The translations under genes and the position numbers were made by a program. Shown in pieces: positions 1 to 36,200 of a stretch of 64,000 nucleotides of DNA (position 1 is its first letter; each line of letters opens with the position of its first letter). Where the stretch lies: the NCBI RefSeq assembly GCF_030265065.1, contig NC_080410.1, positions 52,806,398-52,870,397 of the forward strand, read 5' to 3'. Under the pieces are notes generated by a model. That model was not told the DNA's origin. It made no database searches and saw only the letters and a list, made by a program, of their open reading frames with translations. The stretch comes from Corythoichthys intestinalis (Eukaryota > Chordata > Actinopteri > Syngnathiformes > Syngnathidae).

Positions 1-26064
<26,064 letters not shown>

Positions 26065-26855
26065 CCTCGCCCGGCTGGCGGCGGGGCACGTTCCGGCCAG
26101 CCTCGCCCGGCCTTGACCCCCCCCGACTTGGGGGGGAACAGACGAGGTCTGAAAAACCTGTTCCCAAGATGGAAAAGCAACCCCCCCCCCCCCCCCCCAA
26201 AAAAAAAGTCACATTTATAGTCCAAATGAGAGAAAACTGCTGTTCGCGCCACTCGCAGTGGCTGGCTAGATGTTGCTGATGATCTGGAACTGGGACAGTC
26301 AGTTGAGAAATGGTTCTATGCGAGGAAAAAGGTACAGCAAAGCCCACTTTTTCTATAAATACTCGCTCTCTCTCCTAGTTCTGCTCATGCGGACGCGCCG
26401 GGGCCTCTCAGAGGGCTGAAGTGTGACCCAGAAACGGTGGCAGGGAAATGATTTGGAGTCTGTGATGAAACCTCAAGGTTGGACTATTTAAAAAAAAAAA
26501 AAAAACGCTTCAACCCCGCTCAAGCGAGAACAATGAAAGTGGACTGGGAACTAATATGAAGACGGAATGTTCTTGTTCATTCTGAGCTGAGGTCAATTCA
26601 ACTCGCTGAAAATGTGGTTGGAGTAGGAAATGTTGCACGTCTCCCTCTGTTGGTACATGTTCAACTTTTCACGGGAGACAAACAGCCGGCCTGGGGGCCA
26701 AATTTGGCACGCCGCATCTTCCTGTGTGGCCCTCAAAAAGAAATCACTGGCCAAAAGAAAAACCAAGCAACATTTCCATAGTCCGCAAATTGAATGCATT
26801 TTGTATCGGGATACATTATTTCAGTATGGACACTTTGATAAGATGGCTCCAAAGC
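26065..26855. other. grid2ip upstream region
   Basis: Between the delphilin start codon and the L1 insertion. It should hold the 5' UTR and promoter of the long isoform. Poly-C (about 26179-26197) and poly-A tracts are present. No TATA box or other clear promoter element could be assigned. Confidence 0.4.
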
Positions 26856-27002
26856 GGCACCTGGCGCCATGTAGGACGTGTGTCGTAGGCGCTCCGTGGG
26901 AATGCTATATTTAATGCCACTATTCAAACTCGTGAAACTGTCCGCTGCTGGAATTTAGCACACACTGTGCTGCTGCGTATTTTGAGATCGGCGGTTGTGG
27001 AA

Positions 27003-27863
27003 ATGGCGAGCCTCCGACAGAGAACTGACCCATCGAAAGGTGGCCGAGGTAAGCAACGAACGGCGTCCGAATCCCCGCCACGGCCGACGGCAAACGACGA
27101 TATGCTACGTAGCATCAAAGGCATGATGGATGAACTTCGAACGGAAATTGTAACAAAATTCGAGACAATAATTTCTGAGTCTGTTAAAACAGAAGTGGCA
27201 CAAGCTCTGAAGCCCGTAGTTACGACGATCGAGGCTCAGAAAGAAACTATTTCGGACCTTGAGCGTGCGGCTAACGAGCACGGAACTCAGCTGGCTAGCC
27301 TACGGGCTGAGGTGGATAAGCTGTCGGAAACGGTGGTGTCCCTAAACACGAAATGTGAAGACCTGGAAGCTCGTTCAAGACGAAATAATATTAGACTTGT
27401 GGGTTTAGCTGAAGGTGCTGAGGGTTCCAACCCGACTAAGTTTGTTGCTAAGCTCTTGGGCGACGTGCTAAGCCTCGAGAACGAACCCGAGCTTGACTGG
27501 GCACACCGCACGCTGCGTGCTAAACCGAAGGATGGCGAACCTCCGCGACCGATGATCATTAGGATCCACATGTCCCAGGAAAAGAGCACAATTTTGCGTC
27601 GGGCGGGAGAAGCATCACCATTGCTGCACAATGGGAAGAGGCTCCATATTTTTCAAGACTTCACCCCTACTGTAGCAAAACAGAGGGCTGCATTTGCTAA
27701 GGTGAAGCGGGAGCTTCACTCGTGTGCTAATGTGAGATTTGGACTCCGATACCCGGCCACGCTACACATTACAATCCCTAATGGTCCAACTCATCGATTC
27801 GAAGACCCGAACAAGGCTTTGGAATTCGTCACCAAAACTCTCTTGAAATCCCAGGATCAATAG
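27003..27863 (+). CDS. LINE-1 ORF1 protein (RNA-binding chaperone)
   Basis: 286 aa, starting at MASLRQRTDPSKGGRGK; upstream in-frame codons exist but this ATG begins the usual basic N-terminus. Residues about 35-125 are a long amphipathic coiled coil (ISDLERAANEHGTQLASLRA), followed by the L1 ORF1 core: SRRNNIRLVGLAEGAE (RRM start), ELDWAHRTLRAKP and PRPMIIRIHMSQEK, then a C-terminal domain (FQDFTPTVAKQRAAFAKVKR). This is the trimerising nucleic-acid chaperone that coats L1 RNA. It is not a host gene. Confidence 0.9.
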   Translation: MASLRQRTDPSKGGRGKQRTASESPPRPTANDDMLRSIKGMMDELRTEIVTKFETIISESVKTEVAQALKPVVTTIEAQKETISDLERAANEHGTQLASLRAEVDKLSETVVSLNTKCEDLEARSRRNNIRLVGLAEGAEGSNPTKFVAKLLGDVLSLENEPELDWAHRTLRAKPKDGEPPRPMIIRIHMSQEKSTILRRAGEASPLLHNGKRLHIFQDFTPTVAKQRAAFAKVKRELHSCANVRFGLRYPATLHITIPNGPTHRFEDPNKALEFVTKTLLKSQDQ

Positions 27864-28739
27864 GGAACTTGACTTCTTTTTTTATTTTTTCTCCTCGCCT
27901 TTTTTTTACCCTGTCCAGACGCTGCCCCTTAATCTGGAATTATTTTGGAGCAATTTTGACTTTTTGAGCATCTTGGAGGAGGCTGGATTTTTTTTTGTTT
28001 CCCTCCCTCTCATCCGGATGCTACTGTGGAGAGACCTCAGACTCGAGATAAGTAATTTCTGCGATTCTGTTCCTACAAGGTACGTTGCTTGACACTAAAC
28101 TACGGAGGATGATCGGCCTTTTTTTTTTTTTTTTTGCCTCCGATCATGTCCTGATGTTATCGGGCCCTATATTAATGTTGGGAACGTGCGCAGACTTCTG
28201 TTTTGTTTTTGTCTTTTTTCTCAATTTTATTATTATTGTTATGAATGTATTATTCGGTTTTGCCCTCCAATGCTGTGGATCCTCGGCATCGTTCACTTCC
28301 TGTATGACCATGGGCAGTGTTACCCGGCGCATAGTATGCTACATGGTTTTAGCACAGTGTAGCTCTACTATTTTTTATTTTTTTCTCGAGCATTGTGTGT
28401 TCAATATTAGCACTGTAATGTGGATGGACAATTCATGTTAGCATTCCCCAGGCCGTTAAAAGGAACGGTAGTTTGTTAAGTTATGACAGAGTTTAGTATG
28501 TCATTAGGTAAGATAGCATGCTCCCCTTTTGGGATGCTTCTGCTAAGAGTGAGTTTTGTTTTTGGTTTTGTTACTTTTGTTGTTTTTCAATGGGTTATAT
28601 TGGGGTTGAAGCCCAGGATGAGTTGGGCTGTTCAACATGGGGAGGGTGGCACATATCTCTCTTTGTATGCATATGGTCAAGTTGATCCATTACTGGCCTC
28701 ATCAGGTGTACTCTTTTCCAATTTTACTCGTTCTTTGCG

Positions 28740-31700
28740 ATGGCCAATGCTCAACTAGGTGGAGATGTCAAATTTGTGAGCTGGAATTGTAAAGGCTTGA
28801 ACAACCCTATTAAACGAAGTAAGATTTTACATCATTTATCTCAACTTAATGCTCATGTTGCTTATTTGCAGGAGACTCATCTTAAAAATACAGACGCCTT
28901 TAGATTAAGACGAAGCTGGGTAGGCCAGATATTTCTCTCCTCCTTTACCACTAGAGCAAGAGGGGTGGCAGTACTCCTACATAAAAGCATTCCTTTTGTT
29001 CATATTAAGACCATTTCAGACTCTACCGGTAGGTTCATTATTGTTTTAGGCCATATTTATGAGGTGAAGGTTGTCTTTGCAAACATATATGCCCCAAATT
29101 GGGATGATGAGGGTTTCTTTAAACGGATTTTTTCAATGTTACCAGATTTGGCACAATATAAATTAATTCTTGGCGGCGATTTTAATTGCTGGCTAGATCC
29201 CTCATTGGATCGCTCCTCTTTGACCTCAGTACCACAATCAAAATCAGCCAAAACAATTGGAGCCTTTATGAACGAGTTTGATGTCTCTGATCCGTGGCGC
29301 TTTTTTAATCCAGATAAAAAGGAATACTCATTTTTTTCACACGTGCATCGAACTTTCACTCGGATCGATTTCTTTTTAATAGATAACTGTTTACTTACTG
29401 CTACTTCTGGCTGTAAATATGACTCAATAATTCTTTCTGACCATGCCTTAGTCTCCATGAAGATATACTTTCGCAAGTTCATAAATACACGGCCACCTTG
29501 GCGTCTTAATACCCAACTTCTATTAGACAAGAATTTTGTTGACCGTATGACAGAGCGATTAGATTTTTATTTTCATGTTAATAGAACTTCAGGTATTTCA
29601 GCTGCGGTACTATGGGAATCAATGAAGGCATTTATGAGGGGGGAAATAATTTCATATGAAGTATATCAAAAGAGAACAATTATGACAAAATTGACCAAAC
29701 TTTCTCAGAATATAGCAGCGCTGGACGCTCAGTATGCTGTTTCTAAATTGCCTGAGACTTATAGAGAGCGGATGGCTCTTCAAGCAGAGTATGAGTCCAT
29801 TATTTCTCAACAAACTACTAGGCTCTTACTTCTCTCAAGGTCAAAATTTTATGAACAGGGAGATAAAGCTGGTAAGCTTTTGGCTCACCAGCTACGTCAA
29901 AGATCATCCTCCCAGCTAATTTCACGAGTGGAGACTGACTCAGGCATTACGTCAGATCCCTTAGAAATAAATAGAACATTTTTAGACTTTTATAAATTAC
30001 TGTATACGTCGGATCACTCCTTTGGGCCTGAACAATTAGAACCATTTTTTAGCAAAATACCGCTACCCGTTCTAAATCAAACCTTGAGAGAGGAGCTAGA
30101 ACGCCCTATTACTGGACCTGAACTCGAAAAGGCAGTTAAATCCTTACAGAGCGGCAGAAGCCCGGGTTTGGATGGTTTTCCGAGTGAATTCTATAAAACG
30201 TTTTGGAAGCCATTAGCTCCTTATTTGTTGGAGGTGTTTACAGAGGCCTTCGAGCTTGGCGTTCTCCCTCAAACGCTGAATCAGGCATGTATTTCTCTGA
30301 TTCTCAAGAAGGGTAAAGACCCATTGAAATGCAGCTCTTATCGCCCTCTCAGTTTGTTGAATGTAGATTTTAAACTTTTGTCTAAATTGTTGGCTCTTCG
30401 TTTAGAGCGAGTACTACCGTTGATTATTTCTCAAGACCAGACTGGTTTTATTCGTGATAGACACTCTTTTTTCAATCTTAGAAGGGTTTTCAACGTTGTG
30501 TATAACCACTCAACTGAAGCCCGGTCGGAGGCCTTGTTGGCCCTAGATGCTGAAAAGGCCTTTGACCGAGTGGAATGGGATTATTTATTTTTTTGTTTGG
30601 GGAAATTTGGGTTTGGAACGAAATTTGTATCTTGGATTAGGCTTCTGTACTCGTCTCCACAAGCGTTAGTTAGAACTAATAATACAAATTCCGAATATTT
30701 TCACTTATCTCGATCTACCAGGCAGGGCTGTCCTTTGAGCCCATTGTTGTTTGCGGTGGCCATGGAACCTCTTTCGGCTGCACTGAAATGTCACCCTGAC
30801 CTATGTGGTATAGTGCGACATGGTGTGGAGCTGAAAGTTGGATTATATGCTGATGATCTTTTGTTATTTTTGTCTGACCTATCGCGTTCCATTCCTGCAG
30901 CACTCACTGTTTTAAGTGATTTTAGTAGAATCTCAGGATATAAACTGAATTTGGGAAAGAGTGAAATATTTCCTGTAAATCAGCTAGCCAAAGTATATCC
31001 GTTAGAAACATTGCCATTTAGAGTATCTAAATCAGGTTTTGCTTATCTTGGAGTTTATGTGGCAGACACATTGAGCAACCTCCGTAAGATGAATTTTGAA
31101 TCGCTGCTTGTACAGCTCAAACAAGACTTTGAAAGATGGTCCTTGCTCAATCTCTCTGTTCCAGCTCGGATAAATTCGGTTAAAATGAACATTGTCCCTC
31201 GATTTCTTTATTTGTTCCAGTGTATTCCGATTTTTCTTCCACTTTCCTTTTTCAAATCTGTGGACACTCTTATTAGGGATTTCATATGGAATAAAAAGAA
31301 ACCCAGGTTGCGCTATCAGACACTCCAAAGACCCAAAGAACTAGGTGGGATGGCTCTTCCAAATATTTTGTACTACTATTGGGCAGCTAATATTAAGAAT
31401 TTAACGTATTGGCTCTGCTATGAGAGTACTGATAGCACCCCATTGTGGCTTGATGTTGAAGCCAACTCCGTCAAACCGGTGACATTGAAATCCCTATTGT
31501 TTTCACCGCTCTTATCCTCTACCTCTCCATATTCACAAAATTTTGTTGTATTCTCCTGTCTCAGAATTTGGAACCAATTTAGAGCATATTTTGGTCTACA
31601 GGCGCCTTCTATTCAGGCTCCAATTTCACCTAATCATGCTTTCCCCCCTTCTTTACTGGATAACACATTTACTATGTGGTCTAGGCTGGGCATTGAAACA

Positions 31701-32558
31701 TTTAAGGACTTATATCTGAACTCAACCTTTGCTTCCTTTCAACAGCTGGCTGAAAAGTTTTCATTACCTAACTGCCATTTTTTCAGATATCTTCAAATCC
31801 GCAGTTATGTTCGCTCACTTTGGCCAAGTTTCCCGATACTCCCAGCTACCTCTGTTTTAGATAATTTTTTAAAACCTTTGCCATCGCTAAAGGGTGCAAT
31901 TACCACAGTCTATTCAAATATTTACAAAATCAGCTCTGATTCCACTTTAAACACCCTTAGGGCGATGTGGGAGTCGGGTTTGGAGATGAGTATACCTGAA
32001 GAGGTCTGGAAAGAAATTTTGGGTAGGACGCACAAATCCTCAATCTGTGCTAAACACTGTTTTACCCAGTGCAGGATCCTACATAGAGCACATTATACCA
32101 AAGCTAGGCTAGCCAAAATGTTTGATGCGGTCTCCTCCACTTGTGATCGATGTAAGCAGGCTCCAGCTGATTATGTACACATGTTTTGGTTATGTTGTTC
32201 TTTATCTGCATATTGGTCTGGTATTTTTGCTGTTCTATCAAAGATCACCGGGATGGATATTGCTCCAAATGCCTTGACTGCTCTGTTCGGTGTGGTTCCA
32301 GCAGCACATTTTCTACCTTCTCAGAAAGGGGACTTTATAGCATTTTCAACCTTGCTGGCTAGGAGGCTAATTTTGTTAAGATGGAAGTCTTCAGTCCCAC
32401 CTACGCAAGCCTACTGGCTCAAGGAGATGTTATATTTTCTCAAATTGGAAAAAATTAGACTGACACTCAGTGGATCGGCTGAGTCCTTTGAGGACGTCTG
32501 GAACCCTTTTTTGGTATATGTTAAAAGCGCAGAATGTCATCTTTGTGTGGATGTTTGA
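28740..32558 (+). CDS. LINE-1 ORF2 protein (endonuclease / reverse transcriptase)
   Basis: 1272 aa and uninterrupted. The N-terminal apurinic-type endonuclease shows SWNCKGLNN, YLQETHL, GGDFNCWLD and the SDHALVS catalytic end (residues about 12-240). The reverse transcriptase shows SLILKKGKDPLKCSSYRPLS, FDRVEWDYLF, QGCPLSPLLF and the catalytic YADDLLLF (about 703-710). The C-terminal domain has a cysteine/histidine knuckle, CDRCKQAPADYVHMFWLC. Length and domain order match the L1/Tx1 group. ORF2 starts 876 bp after ORF1 ends, far longer than in mammalian L1. Confidence 0.93.
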   Translation: MANAQLGGDVKFVSWNCKGLNNPIKRSKILHHLSQLNAHVAYLQETHLKNTDAFRLRRSWVGQIFLSSFTTRARGVAVLLHKSIPFVHIKTISDSTGRFIIVLGHIYEVKVVFANIYAPNWDDEGFFKRIFSMLPDLAQYKLILGGDFNCWLDPSLDRSSLTSVPQSKSAKTIGAFMNEFDVSDPWRFFNPDKKEYSFFSHVHRTFTRIDFFLIDNCLLTATSGCKYDSIILSDHALVSMKIYFRKFINTRPPWRLNTQLLLDKNFVDRMTERLDFYFHVNRTSGISAAVLWESMKAFMRGEIISYEVYQKRTIMTKLTKLSQNIAALDAQYAVSKLPETYRERMALQAEYESIISQQTTRLLLLSRSKFYEQGDKAGKLLAHQLRQRSSSQLISRVETDSGITSDPLEINRTFLDFYKLLYTSDHSFGPEQLEPFFSKIPLPVLNQTLREELERPITGPELEKAVKSLQSGRSPGLDGFPSEFYKTFWKPLAPYLLEVFTEAFELGVLPQTLNQACISLILKKGKDPLKCSSYRPLSLLNVDFKLLSKLLALRLERVLPLIISQDQTGFIRDRHSFFNLRRVFNVVYNHSTEARSEALLALDAEKAFDRVEWDYLFFCLGKFGFGTKFVSWIRLLYSSPQALVRTNNTNSEYFHLSRSTRQGCPLSPLLFAVAMEPLSAALKCHPDLCGIVRHGVELKVGLYADDLLLFLSDLSRSIPAALTVLSDFSRISGYKLNLGKSEIFPVNQLAKVYPLETLPFRVSKSGFAYLGVYVADTLSNLRKMNFESLLVQLKQDFERWSLLNLSVPARINSVKMNIVPRFLYLFQCIPIFLPLSFFKSVDTLIRDFIWNKKKPRLRYQTLQRPKELGGMALPNILYYYWAANIKNLTYWLCYESTDSTPLWLDVEANSVKPVTLKSLLFSPLLSSTSPYSQNFVVFSCLRIWNQFRAYFGLQAPSIQAPISPNHAFPPSLLDNTFTMWSRLGIETFKDLYLNSTFASFQQLAEKFSLPNCHFFRYLQIRSYVRSLWPSFPILPATSVLDNFLKPLPSLKGAITTVYSNIYKISSDSTLNTLRAMWESGLEMSIPEEVWKEILGRTHKSSICAKHCFTQCRILHRAHYTKARLAKMFDAVSSTCDRCKQAPADYVHMFWLCCSLSAYWSGIFAVLSKITGMDIAPNALTALFGVVPAAHFLPSQKGDFIAFSTLLARRLILLRWKSSVPPTQAYWLKEMLYFLKLEKIRLTLSGSAESFEDVWNPFLVYVKSAECHLCVDV

Positions 32559-32867
32559 ACTTTGCCCTAAATATTTTGGGAATATTAGTTTTTCTTGAGC
32601 TGTGCCTTTTTCCCCTTTTAATGGGAAAATAATCATAGTTTTTTTTATTTTTATTTTTTTGAGATATGTGCCTTGGGTTTTGGGTGGGTCGAGTTTTTTT
32701 TTATTTTTTATTTTTTTTTTTTTTTTTTTTGTGTGTTCTTTTGATATGGTGGAAAAGGAAAAAATGCTCACATCTTGTTACCTATGTTATGACTTATGTG
32801 ACCAATAAACAAAGTTTCCAAAAAAAAAAAAAAAAGATGGCTCCAAAGCAGAGGAAAAAAGTAGCGG

Positions 32868-32873
32868 TTTATT
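32868..32873 (-). promoter_or_regulatory. Candidate polyadenylation signal of e4f1
   Basis: AATAAA on the minus strand about 340 bp downstream of the e4f1 stop codon. Cleavage 10-30 nt further on would fall at or very close to the L1 target site (32834-32849), so the L1 landed next to the transcript end. Confidence 0.5.
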
Positions 32874-33210
32874 GCTACCGTATATTCACTTTTTTTTTTT
32901 TTTTTTTTTTTTTACAAAGGATTTTGACAATCTCTGTCACTACTCCCAAAAGTCTTGTCCGTGTCTCGGCGAATCTCGGGGACTTGGTCTCCATCGCGGC
33001 GCTTAGTTTGTCCGTGCACTTTTGACTTGAAATTCCATTGTGTTGGCGAATTGTAGGAGCCGCATTTCTTTTTACGACAAACTGCTTCAAAATAAATGCG
33101 CGCACACACACACACGACGTTAATGAATGTCAAATTATATTTGTGGATTTTAAAACAAGAACAATTTTGAGAGGGACGTCTCCCCGCCCATTCGCGCTTT
33201 GCCGTCGGGA

Positions 33211-36200
33211 TCACACGACGACGGTCCGGATCTCCACCTCTTGCGGCGTGGTCACCACGTACTCCTCCCGCTGGACGGCCTCCTCGGCGGTCACCACGGC
33301 GACCGTCCCCCGCGCCGTCTCCACGGCCTCGGCCAGCAGCGTGCCGTCGCCGATGGCAGAGGCCAGCGTCACGGCCACCTGCTCCGTCAGGCTCTCGGGC
33401 GTGGCGATGGTGATGGTGTCGCCGCAGTCCACGATGGACGCGCCTTCCTCGCCGCCCCGGACGTTGCGCAGGATGATCTGGTGGCCGCCGTGCGACCGGC
33501 TGACGATTTGCTGCACCACTTGCACGATGTGCTCCTCCATCTGGCGGGAGAATACAGTCGTTACTAAATGAGGATATTCTTTTGGTGGAAGCGTACGTTT
33601 TGGCCATAGACCTCAAAACCTACTGACCTGACACTTTGTCATTTTCTGCATCACTTCTTCCCGTAAGGGGCTGAGCTTCATTTAGTAATAGTCAAAGACG
33701 GCGCACGCTCATGTCCGAGCCGGATTTAAGCTTGGATTTTTGAAAAAGTACAAAGCTGTACCGCATACAAACAGGAAGGATTGTCTCAGGAGTGATTTGT
33801 TGGAGGATTCAAGGTCATTATTATATTTTTCATACCATGCGTGCATTTTGAAACGTTGTGGAAAAAAAAAAAAATCAAAGGGAGAAATTAGCCGCTACAG
33901 CAATGGGATTGCACTTTGACATATTTACGTAAAATAAATGCTAACTGCACTTTTTTTTTTTTTGCTTTTAAACAAGAATCAAGACTGATTTACGTCCATA
34001 TCTATAAAGAATTAAGTGATTTAAGCATTCATTCGCAAGAATTTTCTTCTTTGTTTACACATGGAGGCAGCTAATTTTCGTAATTGACTAGCCTCCTTGT
34101 TCACAATATTTACACAAAATAAATGCGACCTACACGTTTTGTTTTTCCCTTTTAACCAAGATTCGAGATGGTTTTACGTCCATATCTATAAAGAATTTAG
34201 TGATTTAAGCATTTATTCACAAGAACTTTCAACGAAAAAAGCTTTTTGCGTACACATGGCGTGGGCTAACTTTCTGAACTGACTAGCCTCATTGAAAAAG
34301 CTCTTCCGTTTGCTACGGCGGCCATGTTGGATTTTGTATCTCAATTTTATTTTAGACATTTCTGTGTTCCCTATGAAGGAAGGCCCCCCCCTACGAATCC
34401 GCCCCCTTTGTCGTGTCATGTCAATAGGTTATGAAGTCTATACATAAACTATGAATGACTTTTGCGCGCTTCGATTTCCGGAATTTTTAGGTGTAAATGA
34501 AGCGAATGGTACTGAAATGTTTTTGCCACGAAAAAAAGGGACGTTTTTGTCGCCATTGTAAACAAGAGCGGCGAAATCCAAAGAGAACCCGCGTCGCGCG
34601 AATATTTGGAACAGTGAGAATGGGTCAAAGCGCGTCCCTATCTAGAATGAATGAAGTATCGGATACTGACCTCACTTTGGCCGTCCTGAATGAACGTCAC
34701 CTCTTCTTCGCGCACCTCGTCCGTTTGGGTCTGAGGAAATGTACCAGAAGCGCGTGAGCCCACGGCCACGTTTGGCGGGCTATCTGGCGCGCTAACCTTG
34801 ATAATGTACTCCTGCGTATCCGCCACCACAGAAGAGAACTCCACCAGCACCGCGTGAGGGTCTTCGGTGACGATTGCCGTCGCGGGCACGTCGTCCGTAG
34901 AAACTTGCTCCTCGGCGACCACCGCTTCCTCTCGCTCCTGCTGCTGCTGCTGCTGCTTGTTGGAGTCGTCCTTCTGACAGCCCCCTAGTGGCAGTTTCAG
35001 TGGACAGTGATGGTGAGAAGACATCTAGCCACATATTTTGGGAAACTTTCCCCACAAAACCTCCCACCGCATCAATTCAAAATGCGTACATTTTACGAAT
35101 AAAGTATCGAGAAATAATTACATTTTAAAAAAGCTCAACTTGATAAATGAGAGACTATCAAAAGTGTCAACCTTAGGGTTTTGCATTTTAAAACACAGAA
35201 TCCAACCAATAGCAACTTTTACGAGCTGACGTTTAAAATGGGAAAAGTATTTCCAAAAAGGCACATTTCACAAATCAACAAAGTGCCCTTCTGATACGAA
35301 ACGGTCTTAGCGAGGATTTTTTTTTTTTTTTCAAGGTCCATTTTGCTGAGTAAAAGTTTACGAGGCCAGGCTAACCCATCGGAGACGGACCTTTAGCGCG
35401 CACGTGTCGATTGAGCGTGCCGTGCTCGGCGAATCCCCGGCCGCACTTGGGGCACTTGAAGGGCTTTTCGCCCGTGTGGTGGCGGGTGTGGCGCACCAGC
35501 GAGCCTTTCTCCCGAAAGCCCCGGAAACAGAACTGGCACACGTAGGGTTTCTCGTCGCCGTGCGTCCGCTGATGCACCTGAAGTGCGTTCTAAAGCCAGG
35601 AGGACACGCGTGCGTCGGTCAACGGGCGGAGAAACGAGCGGCCCGGCCCGCCGGAGTCACCTTGGTTTTGTAGGATTTCTTGCATCTGGCGCAGTGGTAC
35701 GGCCTTTCGTCCGAATGCGCCCTCATGTGTTCCCGGACGTGTCCCACCGTTTTGTACAGCTTGCCGCACTCGCCGCATTTGTAGCGCCTCTCGCTAACGT
35801 GAGCGTCCATGTGCTTTTTCAGCAGGTACCCGCTGAGGAAGTCCCTCTGACACAAGGTGCACTTGAAGGGCTTGTAGCCTGCAAAAGGCAGACTTTTAGG
35901 AATGGCCATCGACCCTTTCCCGCACCGATGATGACTCTTCGCCCGCCGCTAGACGTGCAATCCATCTGGAGCGGGAGGGGGCCAATAAGACGCACCTCGT
36001 AATATTATTTCAAATGAATTAGCATTCCAAAATAAGAATAAACTGACCTGACTCCCGCCTGTAAATAGTCAGAATCGCTCATACTGAAGAGTAAAACTAG
36101 TCATTACCATGGCGATACTTACCTAAATGGCCTTTGACATGGAAGCGGAAGTAGTTCAATCCCTTAAAAGAGCGTTTACAATGTGGACACGTGTACAATT

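Larger units (their letters stand above)
26856..32834 (+). mobile_element. Full-length L1-type LINE with two open ORFs and 16-bp TSD
   Basis: The target-site duplication AAGATGGCTCCAAAGC is perfect on both sides (26840-26855 and 32834-32849, allowing for ambiguity with the A tail). Order: short 5' UTR (26856-27002), ORF1 (27003-27863), an 876-bp T-rich spacer, ORF2 (28740-32558), 3' UTR with T-runs, AATAAA at 32804 and a 15-nt A tail. Both ORFs are open. It lies between e4f1 (converging from the right) and grid2ip. The perfect duplication and intact frames mean recent insertion; whether it is active cannot be told from sequence. Confidence 0.9.

Noticed and set aside
33038-33616. ORFs of 120-234 codons on both strands over the last e4f1 exon
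   Set aside because: Overlap the E4F1 C-terminal exon in other frames; Ser/Thr- or Arg/Gly-rich shadow translations.
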